This document shows, one piece after another, positions 35,130 through 44,127 of a DNA stretch of 64,000 bases. The position numbers and the translations under genes are program-made. The DNA lies in assembly GCA_023091665.1 (NCBI GenBank), contig JALJCQ010000021.1, positions 62,001-126,000 on the forward strand. Direction: 5' to 3'. The notes below the pieces were generated by a model that was given only the letters and a program-made list of their open reading frames with translations, did not search any database and had not been told where the DNA came from. How positions within the stretch are numbered: position 1 is the first letter of the stretch; the number at the start of each line of letters is the position of its first letter. Source of the stretch: Pythium myriotylum. Its lineage: Eukaryota > Oomycota > Peronosporomycetes > Pythiales > Pythiaceae.

Positions 35130-35731
35130 ATGGCAGAAAGACCGCGTAAGGCGCGCCGAAAGGAGCGCGCCCCTCGTGATCCGATCACACCTGCGCAGAA
35201 GCTGCAGACACTGCAGATTTGGGCTGATAGTTCTGACGTCCATGTAGCCATCAACACTGTTTTCCCATTTTTAGAACCAGAAAAATACGACTCACGCCGC
35301 CGAAGTGTCTACGCGTGGAAAGAGGATGCTGAACGCATCCCGGTCACTGGACGCCAGACGTGCGCAAGTATGCTGCTGAGATCAACGTCCATCTCATGAA
35401 GGTGCCCGGTGGGCTAACGTCAGTCTGTCAACCAGCTGATATCTCATGGATGAAACCGATAAAAAATCAGATTCGAGCGTCGTGGGTCGACGCACTGATG
35501 GACCAACTCGAGCGCCACGTCCCAGCCAACCCGTTCAAGTTGGAAGCCCCGAAGGTGGAGCAAGTCTGTCAGTGGGTCGTGTCTGCATGGGACAAGATGA
35601 GCCAGAGATCCATCTGCTCCGGATTCGAGCGAGCACACATTCAAGATCGATGCACTGCAGTGGCCCAGATCCTTCAGGAGCGTCATCTCAGCACTGCAGA
35701 GCTAGGTAGCGAAGATGAGTTCGATGCCTAA
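35130..35731 (+). pseudogene. pogo/Tc1-type (DDE_1) transposase remnant, internally deleted
   Basis: The first piece (35130-35399) begins MAERPRKARRKER and has a helix-turn-helix-like segment with a YAWK core. The second piece (from about 35360, different frame, ending 35731) carries VPGGLTSVCQPADISWMKP, very like the pogo-family stretch around the last catalytic acidic residue (IP.G.T...QP.D...NKP.K), then a helical tail and an acidic end. The catalytic core between them is missing and the frames do not match, so this is a dead copy. Terminal inverted repeats were looked for and not found. Confidence 0.65.
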
Positions 35732-35864
35732 TTCAATATATTGGTTTGCGTAACATGATAATTGATAGAGACCTTCGTAACTTACAGTCGATGATGTAAT
35801 TTACATTCACACCGTAATAGAGGACGCCGCCTCGTCCACGTCTGCGACTGAACAAGGGTGTGGT

Positions 35865-36197
35865 TTACATGCGATTCCATGCGGTACTACCCAAGTGCTG
35901 GGCACATGCGCGCTTTCGGCGAACAGGGTACTCGTGTTTTCCGTCCAAGAGTTCGGAACACATTTGCTTCTTGCAGCAAAGACAGCGCTCAATCATCTTG
36001 TGGCCACCTGGACACACCGTGCACGCCTGAGTTTGTTTCGTGTATACGATGGAGTAGCAAAAACCTCTCCACACGGAATTTAGCGACTCATCTTCGTTAC
36101 TGAATGAGCCGACCTTAGTCCATTGAATCATCATTGCGCGTGCCAAAATATGTTCAATCGTGCCCAACGGGACGTCTGTTATTTTGCAGCTGACCAT
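35865..36197 (-). pseudogene. Cys-rich fragment, possibly the C-terminus of a PiggyBac-like transposase
   Basis: 110 codons on the minus strand with a cluster of cysteines and histidines (CTVC, then GGH, then CLCC and C..ELLDGKH, ending in a basic ACAQH segment). PiggyBac-type (DDE_Tnp_1_7) transposases end in such a cysteine-rich DNA-binding domain, and such elements are common in oomycetes. No catalytic DDD region lies upstream, so this would be a remnant. It could also be an unrelated zinc-binding peptide. Confidence 0.35.
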
Positions 36198-36755
36198 ATC
36201 GTATTGATGCAGATCCAGAAGTGTTTGTTGGCGAACAAAAACGTGAATGACAACGACCTAGACTCGCCCTAATAGCCACACGACGTGTGATGCTTTCTAG
36301 TAAATTAAAGTAGGACTCGTAATTTCATTGGCGTCGTTACACCATTTTCAAATCATTTTCGGATTCCTCAACATCAAAACAAAAAAAGAATGAAGCCAAA
36401 ACAAGAGAACCTGATAAAACTGATACTTATGAGGCTATTGTTTTCGAAAAGATTTGTTGACAGGCTTGAGTCTCGTCCCGCCAAGAGTGACCGGAGCCGG
36501 TTGGCAGACGGCTCCGGTCACTTTTGGCGGGACGAGACTGAGCGCTTGCACTCTGAGCCATGAGCGCTTTCCCTAGCATTCTCAATCGTTGTGCTCGAAT
36601 GCCGCAGCAGAGGAGAACACGTGCCATACAAAGGCCAAGTTAACAACTAGCGAATGCGTATTCATGCCAGAGCTCTCTCTGGAATTTCCGCTGAACAAGA
36701 TTATGTGCCCTCCGCCTTTTGATCCTGCCTGGTGCTGTGGAAGCCGTATCCTACA
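36198..36755. other. Unassigned AT-rich stretch containing a long foldback
   Basis: No coding region is supported apart from the hairpin annotated separately. The last 35 bp lead into an inverted fragment of the tRNA-array unit. Confidence 0.5.
36470..36538. repeat. 29-bp foldback with an 11-nt loop
   Basis: The arms 36470-36498 and 36510-36538 are reverse complements with a single mismatch (G against A). The arms start and end GTCTCGTCCCGCC / GGCGGGACGAGAC. The loop is GGTTGGCAGAC. One further A-T pair extends the stem. Confidence 0.92.
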
Positions 36756-36987
36756 TTCATGGGTGTCGGGACAGCGGGCTCCGGGCAACGCAATGCGACG
36801 GGTAATCAATGGACAGGACCCGGTCAGGAGACAGCGCCTCAAAAGGTCATGGTGTGGGAAGAGGCGAAGAAGGGAGGAGAGGGAGGAGAGAGAGAGAGAG
36901 AGAGAGAGGAGGAGGAGGAGGAGGAGGAGAGAGAGGGGGGGAAGGGAGACGTGTGGTGGTGGGGGAGGGGAGGAGGGGGTGGTTGTG
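36756..36987 (-). repeat. Inverted, diverged 232-bp fragment of the tRNA-array unit
   Basis: Reads on the minus strand as the part of the array unit from the CACAACCACC segment through the pyrimidine tract to CACCCATGAA. It has several substitutions relative to the array (for example ATTGATTACCC for ATTCATTACCC). It lacks the tRNA gene. It directly abuts the 5' LTR of element B. Confidence 0.9.
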
Positions 36988-37289
36988 TGTAACGGGGTAC
37001 AAGGTTACACAAGTAGGTTAGGTTGTGTAGGTACATCATGTGTGTGGTCCACTTAGGGGAAAAGTTACCCTAAGTAGTGACTCTCTTTTATTAGATTCAG
37101 TAGGTGATATCCCTGGGTATTAGATACCAGGGATATCAGGTATAGGGGGATTATTCCCCAGGGGAATAATCTGAATACAATCAGTTCGCCTTTTGCCAAG
37201 TCCTTGGCGCTCGTCGACAGGGGTCGACTCGGAGCGGCTGCTCACGCTTCCTCAAGCGCAGGTGCTGTGAACGGTCGCGGACCGTTACA
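36988..37289 (+). repeat. 5' LTR of element B
   Basis: 302 bp. Differs from the 3' LTR at 37037 (C for A) and 37041 (T for C), whereas the other three LTRs here agree at these sites. Confidence 0.94.
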
Positions 37290-37291
37290 CT

Positions 37292-37303
37292 TGGTAGCAC
37301 TTG
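37292..37303 (+). other. Candidate primer binding site, element B
   Basis: TGGTAGCACTTG, two nt after the LTR. Confidence 0.55.
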
Positions 37304-37328
37304 TCGTCAATCCGACGCCGACATCGTT

Positions 37329-38465
37329 ATGTCCGAAGCTTCCGACTTCGTGATGGCGTCAAGCCATCCGACGCTGTCGCGTCAAGACCATCCGTACCTG
37401 GATGAGGCCCAGTGGGGCTATCTGCAGAAGATGGAGGCCATCAATGGCCGTGCAAGTGTCATCGAGCTGCTTCGACGCGGCTCTGGCGAAGTCCTCGCAC
37501 ATGTCGCGCGTTTTCGCGACTACGAGACAGCTCTCGAGAAGTATCTTCTCGACGTCGTGACGTCCCGCGTATCTGCGACTCAGGCTGCCCAGCCAGCTCA
37601 AGTGCCGCCGACAGTCACGTATGTGCCGTTGCCGGCACCTCCGGAACGTCCGAAGGCCGTGAAGGTTACGGTGTCCCCGTATTCGGGTGAAGAAAGCGAC
37701 AATCTTGCCCTCTGGCAACGCGAGATCGAGCTCGCCACAGCAGCCGGCTGCATCCGTGATGAACGGCAGAAGATCGCCTTTGCGATCTCGAACATGACGG
37801 GCCGGGCGAAGATCTGGGCCCTCACGTGCGAGACATCGCATCCCGGATGTTTTTCCGACTGGGCAACTCTTGCCAAGGCGATGAAGTCGATGTTTCAACC
37901 GCCAAATGTGGCGCATCGCCAGCGAGCTGCGTTTCTCGCTTGTCGGCAAGGTGGCCGCGAGCTGCACACGTATGTGCAGGAGTTACGTCAACTCCGTGCC
38001 AACATGGCTGCGAATGCGCTCGCAGAAGACGTCATGCTGACGACGTTCATGGAAGGGATGGATCCCGGTCCTGAGAAGGCTGCGGTTTTCCGCGAGGGGC
38101 CCATGCTCCTAGAAGACGCGTTCGTCGTCGCGCTGCGAGAGGACTACGTTCAGCGTCTCTCGTGCGGTTTATCCGCGAGTCCGGCAGCGCCGTCTCCGGT
38201 CACGCCGGTTCCACCGCCGGTCATCGAACCGACGGACCTGAGTGTCATCGACCTCAGTGGAGTCGATCTCAGCACGGTCGACTTGCGTGCGATCGACTTG
38301 AAGGCTCTTCACACCAAGTGTTCTACTTGTGGGAAGTTCGGTCACTTCCAGCGGAATTGTCCGCGCAAGAGGGGCCGTGGTCGTGCTCGCCGTGGTCAGC
38401 CGCGGCGCTCGGGAAACCGAGGTGGATCTACTTCCACGTCGCAGGGAAACGACAGTTCCCAGTAG
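37329..38465 (+). CDS. gag: Gypsy element B Gag
   Basis: 378 codons from the first ATG after the PBS. Structural capsid/nucleocapsid precursor. The knuckle CSTCGKFGHFQRNC lies at residues 331-344 and is followed by an RGRGRARRG basic tail. Residues around 302-326 form five tandem pentapeptides (TDLSV, IDLSG, VDLST, VDLRA, IDLKA). The last 55 bp hold the frameshift signal that leads into pol. No premature stops occur. Ala42 and Val44 distinguish it from the A copy. Confidence 0.91.
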   Translation: MSEASDFVMASSHPTLSRQDHPYLDEAQWGYLQKMEAINGRASVIELLRRGSGEVLAHVARFRDYETALEKYLLDVVTSRVSATQAAQPAQVPPTVTYVPLPAPPERPKAVKVTVSPYSGEESDNLALWQREIELATAAGCIRDERQKIAFAISNMTGRAKIWALTCETSHPGCFSDWATLAKAMKSMFQPPNVAHRQRAAFLACRQGGRELHTYVQELRQLRANMAANALAEDVMLTTFMEGMDPGPEKAAVFREGPMLLEDAFVVALREDYVQRLSCGLSASPAAPSPVTPVPPPVIEPTDLSVIDLSGVDLSTVDLRAIDLKALHTKCSTCGKFGHFQRNCPRKRGRGRARRGQPRRSGNRGGSTSTSQGNDSSQ

Positions 38466-41400
38466 ACGCGGGGCAGTCTACTGGGGCGATCACTCCTCGC
38501 TCCGCGACGCCGAGTTCGGCAGTATCGCAAGGCGGGGTGCCCCCGGAAGAAGATCTCTTCTCAGCAGTGGATGAGCTGCGCATCAGTGGCGAGCTCATCG
38601 TCGTCACTGCTCAAGTGAAGGGATTTCCACGTCCCTTCAGAGTCTTAAGCGACTCTGGTGCGACGCGCAATTACGGTCGCAAGCAAAGTATTGCTGAGAA
38701 TGCTTCTCTGTTTGCACAAGCTTGTGAGCGAGATCTCGGAAGAGTCTCGGTGCGTCTCGCGACGGGCATCGTCGCAGAGACGAAGAAGATCGAGGTCGAT
38801 CTACGCATTGCGTTTGTCGATTTCGACTCAGTCGAGCGCTTTACAGTGCTCGACATGGATGAGAGGTTTGACCTCATCCTCGGAATGCCGTGGCTCGAGC
38901 GCCACGAACCGTGGATCGACTGGAGGACCAAGTCGATTGGGAGCACGTCTCCCGGCAGGAACGGAGCTCAGGAGCGTCATGAACCCTCCTTCGTCCGCCG
39001 GCTGATGAGCCCCATCAAGGATGATGGAAGTGCCTACTTCATCGGCGTAGTGAACGCCATGGACACCTCGGGTGTTCCGGAGACGGTCGTGCCGTCTGCC
39101 GTGGAGTACGGCGTTGAAGAGGGCGTCGAGTTGTCTCCACCCCCTCCGAGTACCAGCATGGAAGATGCTTCGGGGATGTGTCCCCTTGTCGCGTGTCCGC
39201 GTGCGGTCGAGCCGCTTTCAGGGTCGTCGGATATGACCGAGCCCATGCCTGAGCCACTCCCGCTCTCGGACGCGTCGCATGACGTGTACATCATTGATGT
39301 GATGACGGGATCGTCGATCGATCCGTCCACGGTCGATATGGCACCGTTGCCAGAGTTCTCTGAGCTGACTAGCTTGGAAGAACTCTCTATGGACGATTTC
39401 GTCCGCGAGCTCAAAGCTGGTGAGATCGCTGAGGTTGTGATCCTCCGATCTGAGCGAGACCTCGCTCAACTCAACACCTCGACGGTGATTGACGAGGATG
39501 TCCTCGTTGAGTTTCGTCAGAAGTTTGACGCTCGCCGTGGTTCGGCCATCCTCAAGAATCCGAAGGATCGGTTCTATCCGCTGGTCAAGCGGTTTGCGGA
39601 GACTTGCCTCAGCAAGAACCCGCCGGCAGGGCTTCCCCCTGATCGTGGCGTTCGCCACGAGATCAAGCTCAAGCCTGGCTCGAGCTATGCGACCGTTCGC
39701 CAGTGGGCTCTGCCGGCCGAACAATCGGACTTCATCGATGAATTCTTTGCTAAGAAAGCCAAGGCTGGCCTGGTGCGCGAGAGCGTCTCGCCGCACAGCG
39801 CACCAACGTTCTGTGTGCGCAAGCCGAATGGCAAGTGGAGGATCGTCCACGCGTACAACAAGTTGAACGCGCAGACGATTCCTGCGTCCACTCCGATCCC
39901 TCGGAAAGATGTGATCATCCACCGGATGTCCGGCGCGAAGAAGTTCAGTTCTCTCGACTTGGTCGACGGTTATTACCAAGTGCTCATGGAGCGTGGGGAT
40001 ATCCCCAAGACTGCCGTCAGTACGCCGATCGGTATGCTCTGGGAGTGGCTAGTGATGCCACAGGGGCTGTCGAACGCCCCAGCGACGTTCAATCGCTTGG
40101 TGACGCATCTGTTCCGTCCCCTGCGAGCGTTCGCACAGACGTACTTCGACGACATCTACGTCCACACGAAGCCGGAGCCCGGTCGTGATCTGGATGCGCT
40201 CCATGAGGATCACCTCCGCCAAGTTCTCGAATGCCTCGAGGAGCATAAGCTTTATGCCAACTTGGATAAGTGCATCTTCGGAGCCGAAGAGATCCCAGTG
40301 CTTGGGTGTTTCGTCGGAGTCGACGGTGTTCGGGCGGATCCCGAGAAGGTGAAGGCAATCGCCGAGTGGCCATCGCCACGGTCCGTGAAGGACCTACGCA
40401 AGTGGTTGGGTCTCGCCAACTACTTGCACAGGTTCGCGAAGAACTACGCCGAAATGGCTCGGCCGCTGACTCAGCTGCTCAAGAACGACGTTGAGTGGTC
40501 GTGGTCGCACGACACGGAAGCTGCCTTCCAGAAGATCAAGGAGAGTCTTCTCCAAGCGCCGATCCTGGCGTTGCCGGATGACTCCGCTCCGTACAGCGTC
40601 GTCTGTGACGCCTCCGACTATGCGATCGGCTGTGCACTTCTGCAGAAGGACCACGATGGTCACGAGAGAGTCATCTCGTATCAGTCTCGCCAGCTCCAAG
40701 CGGCCGAGAAGAACTATCCAGTTCACGACAAGGAATTGTTGGCGATGAAGTACGCCTTGGTGAAGTTCCGCGTTCACCTTCTCGGCGCGTCGCCGTTCGT
40801 GGTCTACACAGACCATGCGTCTCTACGCACAGCGACACAGTCTCCGCACTTGTCGCCGCGAATGGCTCGCTGGTTGTCATTCTTTTCAGAATACAACTTT
40901 ACTGTTGAGTACAAGCCGGGTCGGCTCAACGTGCTGGCAGACGCACTCTCTCGCCGTCCCGACTACGAGATGAACCATCTCACATCAGTTGCTTCTGATG
41001 TCTACGACTTGATTCGTGACGCCTACGAAGGCGATGCACAGTGTGCGGAGATCATTCGTGCTCTCGAGTCATCAGACTCGGAGAAGTCTCTCTCGCCTCG
41101 CGTTCGAGCCCGACTCCATCGGTACACGTTCGAAGACGGTCTCCTGAAGTATCAGGTCTCGGACAGCGAAGAATCTCGCATAGTCGTCCCAGCAGACGAA
41201 GATCTGCGATACGTGATCGCGTATGGTGCTCACGACGCACCTGGTGCTGGCCATCTTGGCCGCGAGAAGACGTACGCGCTTCTCAGCCCAAGGTTTTGGT
41301 GGCCCAAGATGTACAAGTGGGTGTCGCGGTATGTCCGCACGTGTGACGTCTGTCAACGAGTGAAGCCAAGTGCACACTCTCAGGCTCCGCTTCAGAGCTT

Positions 41401-42871
41401 GCCTGTCCCCAGCGACTGCTGGCGCTCAGTGAGCATGGACTTCTTCTTTGGAATGCCAAAGACGTCCGCTGGGCACAATGGTGTGCTGGTCTTTGTTGAC
41501 CGTTTGTCCAAGATGGTGCATCTTGTTCCGGTTTCGGATACGTGCACAGGTCTTGACTGTGCTCGACTTTTCGTCGATACCGTGTTTCGACTACACGGTC
41601 TCCCCGACTCAATCGTATCGGATCGGGATCCCAGGTTCACTGGTGATTTCTGGGAAGGTCTCTTCCAGATCCTGGGTACCAGGCTCGACATGTCGACGAC
41701 GGATCATCCGGAGACCGATGGCCAGACCGAGCGGGCCAACCGGGTCGTGGAGGATATCCTCCGTTCGTACTGTGGGGATAATCCCACATCGTGGAGCGAT
41801 ACTCTCGCCATGGTCGAGTTCGCCATGAACAACTCTGTCCATTCATCGACAGGTCTGTCACCGTTCTTCGTGAACGGTTTGAGACACCCAGCGTTGCCGC
41901 TCTGTCTCATGGGCAGTTCCCAGTCTGGTGGGGGAGGAGCTCGGCAATTACTTGCCTCCCAGTTGGAAGGTGTTTCCAAGTCGGCGGAGCGCCGCAAGAT
42001 CGACGAGTTCTTGTCGACACGTGTGAATGTCATCACCCGCGTGCGTGACGCGATGGCAGCTGCCCAAGATGTTCAGAAGGAACAAGCCGACAAGCACGGT
42101 CGGAAGAACACGCACGTGTTCAAGCCAGGCGACTATGTGCTTGTCAGCACAAAGAACCTGTCTCAGAATGCTGTGTCCAGCTTGGGCAGCTCGAAGCTGC
42201 TGCCGAGATATATCGGCCCGTTCGAGGTGTTGAAGCGGAGTGGAAACTCCTACAGGGTCGATCTGCCAACATGGTTGCAGACGCACCCGACGTTCTACGT
42301 CGGCTTGCTCAAGCCGTATCTCCGCCCTCATGGAGATGAATCGGACGAAGAGTCGTCGGAAACAATTCCAAGGCAACCACCCACAGTCGCGCACGAGTAC
42401 GTGCCAGTCACGGATGGTTCCTCCAGCGACTCTGTCGCAGTGCAGGGTTCTGCAAGTGACGTGGTTCACCCACGCAGCGAAGCGCCAAGACGCTCGGCAC
42501 GGCTTGCTCAAGCCCGTCGAAGTTCGACATGGTCGTCGAATGCGACCACAGCGTCGTCAATACGACGTCGGGTTACGTTTGCTGAACCCGAAGGAGCACG
42601 TCGGGTCCCCGACACTGGTGTCAAGACCAGAAGGAAAGCGCTGCGACCGGTGCGCGCTCCTTTGCCTGTGATCGACAGGAATGGCGAACGCCATTATCAC
42701 GTCGAGTCTCTCGACAGTGTGCGTGTGCACAATGGCGTCCGCCAGCTCTTGGTCAAGTGGCTTGGATATCCAAGCAACCAGAGCTCCTGGGTCGATGAGA
42801 GTGTTCTCAGGCAAGATTGCTCTGATCTTGTTCGCGCATGCGAACATGATCATCCTGGATGGTTCCAGTAG
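38162..42871 (+). CDS. pol: Gypsy element B Pol polyprotein (PR-RT-RH-IN-chromodomain)
   Basis: A 1,569-codon frame in -1 register relative to gag. The listed start is only the first in-frame Met; residues up to about 84-95 overlap gag, and Pol probably begins by frameshifting at 38411 or 38444. Protease: LSDSGA at 162-167. RT: FRxPLRAF then YFDD at 661-664. RNase H: DAS at 816 and TDH at 883-885. Integrase: zinc-binding H and C residues at about 1023-1064, catalytic D1093, D1154, E1190 (DD35E), then a GPFEVL (GPY/F-like) module. A chromodomain with LVKWLGYP lies at 1511-1555 and may steer integration to methylated-histone chromatin. No stops. Ile1007 differs from A. Confidence 0.94.
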   Translation: MRFIRESGSAVSGHAGSTAGHRTDGPECHRPQWSRSQHGRLACDRLEGSSHQVFYLWEVRSLPAELSAQEGPWSCSPWSAAALGKPRWIYFHVAGKRQFPVDAGQSTGAITPRSATPSSAVSQGGVPPEEDLFSAVDELRISGELIVVTAQVKGFPRPFRVLSDSGATRNYGRKQSIAENASLFAQACERDLGRVSVRLATGIVAETKKIEVDLRIAFVDFDSVERFTVLDMDERFDLILGMPWLERHEPWIDWRTKSIGSTSPGRNGAQERHEPSFVRRLMSPIKDDGSAYFIGVVNAMDTSGVPETVVPSAVEYGVEEGVELSPPPPSTSMEDASGMCPLVACPRAVEPLSGSSDMTEPMPEPLPLSDASHDVYIIDVMTGSSIDPSTVDMAPLPEFSELTSLEELSMDDFVRELKAGEIAEVVILRSERDLAQLNTSTVIDEDVLVEFRQKFDARRGSAILKNPKDRFYPLVKRFAETCLSKNPPAGLPPDRGVRHEIKLKPGSSYATVRQWALPAEQSDFIDEFFAKKAKAGLVRESVSPHSAPTFCVRKPNGKWRIVHAYNKLNAQTIPASTPIPRKDVIIHRMSGAKKFSSLDLVDGYYQVLMERGDIPKTAVSTPIGMLWEWLVMPQGLSNAPATFNRLVTHLFRPLRAFAQTYFDDIYVHTKPEPGRDLDALHEDHLRQVLECLEEHKLYANLDKCIFGAEEIPVLGCFVGVDGVRADPEKVKAIAEWPSPRSVKDLRKWLGLANYLHRFAKNYAEMARPLTQLLKNDVEWSWSHDTEAAFQKIKESLLQAPILALPDDSAPYSVVCDASDYAIGCALLQKDHDGHERVISYQSRQLQAAEKNYPVHDKELLAMKYALVKFRVHLLGASPFVVYTDHASLRTATQSPHLSPRMARWLSFFSEYNFTVEYKPGRLNVLADALSRRPDYEMNHLTSVASDVYDLIRDAYEGDAQCAEIIRALESSDSEKSLSPRVRARLHRYTFEDGLLKYQVSDSEESRIVVPADEDLRYVIAYGAHDAPGAGHLGREKTYALLSPRFWWPKMYKWVSRYVRTCDVCQRVKPSAHSQAPLQSLPVPSDCWRSVSMDFFFGMPKTSAGHNGVLVFVDRLSKMVHLVPVSDTCTGLDCARLFVDTVFRLHGLPDSIVSDRDPRFTGDFWEGLFQILGTRLDMSTTDHPETDGQTERANRVVEDILRSYCGDNPTSWSDTLAMVEFAMNNSVHSSTGLSPFFVNGLRHPALPLCLMGSSQSGGGGARQLLASQLEGVSKSAERRKIDEFLSTRVNVITRVRDAMAAAQDVQKEQADKHGRKNTHVFKPGDYVLVSTKNLSQNAVSSLGSSKLLPRYIGPFEVLKRSGNSYRVDLPTWLQTHPTFYVGLLKPYLRPHGDESDEESSETIPRQPPTVAHEYVPVTDGSSSDSVAVQGSASDVVHPRSEAPRRSARLAQARRSSTWSSNATTASSIRRRVTFAEPEGARRVPDTGVKTRRKALRPVRAPLPVIDRNGERHYHVESLDSVRVHNGVRQLLVKWLGYPSNQSSWVDESVLRQDCSDLVRACEHDHPGWFQ
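38232..38309 (+). repeat. Five pentapeptide-coding repeats within gag
   Basis: 15-bp coding period giving TDLSV, IDLSG, VDLST, VDLRA and IDLKA just before the zinc knuckle. The pattern matches the A(D/N)LxX pentapeptide-repeat style but is too short for a full beta-helix. Confidence 0.6.
38411..38505 (+). promoter_or_regulatory. -1 programmed frameshift region, gag to pol (element B)
   Basis: Two GGGAAAC heptamers (38411-38417 and 38444-38450) both lie in the correct X XXY YYZ register of gag (codons GGA AAC). Seven nt after the second begins a perfect 10-bp stem, CCCAGTAGAC (38458-38467) with GTCTACTGGG (38476-38485), which overlaps the gag stop at 38463-38465. The loop GCGGGG (38468-38473) can pair with CTCCGC (38500-38505), so an H-type pseudoknot is possible. 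A slip moves ribosomes into the long pol frame. Confidence 0.82.
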
Positions 42872-43825
42872 GTGGGACCGACCACCTCCATCAAGATGAG
42901 AAGTGTCTCAAGTTCCTCAAGGAAGACGCTCAGTGGAGCACACGGAAGGTCCGTCTCAGTCGAGTCGACTGTCCCTGTCCATTATAGACATGGGTACAAG
43001 ACCCAAGCAGAAGGCCATGAAGATGGCGAGAACGCCGCGTTCGGCGTAGTCGAAGCATCGACAATGTCCACCGACCCCATCGGTTGCGTTGGACAACGCT
43101 CACATCAAGCCAGAGTGGCTGGCTCAGTTTGGTGTTGGTACACCGAGCAGTTCTCTGCGGTGTAGCCATCACGCCCGAGCGTGTGGCCGACAACACGAAG
43201 TTGTCCGGCAACGTCGTTGTTCGACTGCCACGGGTATCCCCGCACTCCACGCACTCAGTTGAGTCGCTGGATGTGGCTAGTCAGCCTCTCGAGTACTTGG
43301 TAGTACTCGCGGTGGATACCCACCGACCACAGTCTCCAGTATTAGACTGGACCCAGTTCTGGGCACCGTCAAGAGACGAAGTTTGCGAGATCGCATCGTA
43401 CAGGTCTGTACGCTTGCACAAGGCAAGAACCCACCGCACTGAGTGTGCGTGCCAAGTTTGGGCTTGCCGCGAGCTCTGCTCGCCTCGCAATGGTCGTCTG
43501 ACCATGCCATTTTGGCTTGCCGCCGTTAGACGGCGAAATGGCCCAGTTCTGGGGGATCGTCATGATCCAGTGGTCGCTGGCCACCGCGCCACGTCTGCAT
43601 GCGTCTCATGACGCAGCGAGGTGTTGCGCCAAGCCGCTGCGGCTCTCGATCAGTCGTTGTCGAAAAATCGACACGCGACTTCGCGCTCATGGTCGCCATG
43701 AGTCTGTACCCATTTCCGTGTGGGTCCTCGGAAATTCCGTCCTGGAATAGGCTCGTGTTCCTTTTATAGGACACGGCTGTTCCTAAATTAGGTACAAGGG
43801 TGTTCCTCATTTTGGGTGGGGGTGG
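42872..43825 (+). other. Element B 3' noncoding region, chain of hairpins, PPT
   Basis: No recognisable gene between the pol stop and the 3' LTR. A run of perfect foldbacks: GAGTAC/GTACTC (43291-43308), GGTGG/CCACC (43311-43324), CCAGT/ACTGG (43336-43350), CCCAG/CTGGG (43352-43363), GTACAG/CTGTAC (43398-43411), CTTGC/GCAAG (43413-43427), GCGAGC/GCTCGC (43469-43483), TGGTC/GACCA (43491-43504), CGCCGT/ACGGCG (43521-43535, nested in GCCATTT/AAATGGC), CCCAG/CTGGG (43542-43553). The G-rich tract 43814-43825 is the likely PPT. Confidence 0.8.
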
Positions 43826-44127
43826 TGTAACGGGGTACAAGGTTACACAAGTAGGTTAGGTTGTGTAGGTACATAATGCGTGTGGTCCACTTAGGGGAAA
43901 AGTTACCCTAAGTAGTGACTCTCTTTTATTAGATTCAGTAGGTGATATCCCTGGGTATTAGATACCAGGGATATCAGGTATAGGGGGATTATTCCCCAGG
44001 GGAATAATCTGAATACAATCAGTTCGCCTTTTGCCAAGTCCTTGGCGCTCGTCGACAGGGGTCGACTCGGAGCGGCTGCTCACGCTTCCTCAAGCGCAGG
44101 TGCTGTGAACGGTCGCGGACCGTTACA
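43826..44127 (+). repeat. 3' LTR of element B
   Basis: 302 bp. Matches the two LTRs of element A at the two sites where B's own 5' LTR differs. Confidence 0.94.

Larger units (their letters stand above)
36988..44127 (+). mobile_element. Ty3/Gypsy LTR retrotransposon, element B (full length, chimeric flanks)
   Basis: 7,140 bp, the same length as element A and nearly identical, in opposite orientation. The flanks do not match: TTGTG on the left, from the array fragment, and CCATA on the right. CCATA is the reverse complement of A's TATGG duplication, and the 70 bp beyond it are an inverted copy of A's left flank. B therefore looks like a recombinant or rearranged copy rather than a simple insertion. 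Confidence 0.93.

Noticed and set aside
36589..37056. 155-codon plus-strand frame as a gene
   Set aside because: It runs through the inverted array fragment and into the LTR.
39218..39979. 253-codon frame antisense to pol
   Set aside because: A shadow of a GC-rich coding region; pol has full domain support on the other strand.
43084..43611. 175-codon frame in the Gypsy 3' region as an envelope-like or accessory gene
   Set aside because: No signal peptide, membrane segment or motif; the stretch is dominated by hairpins and the frame looks incidental.
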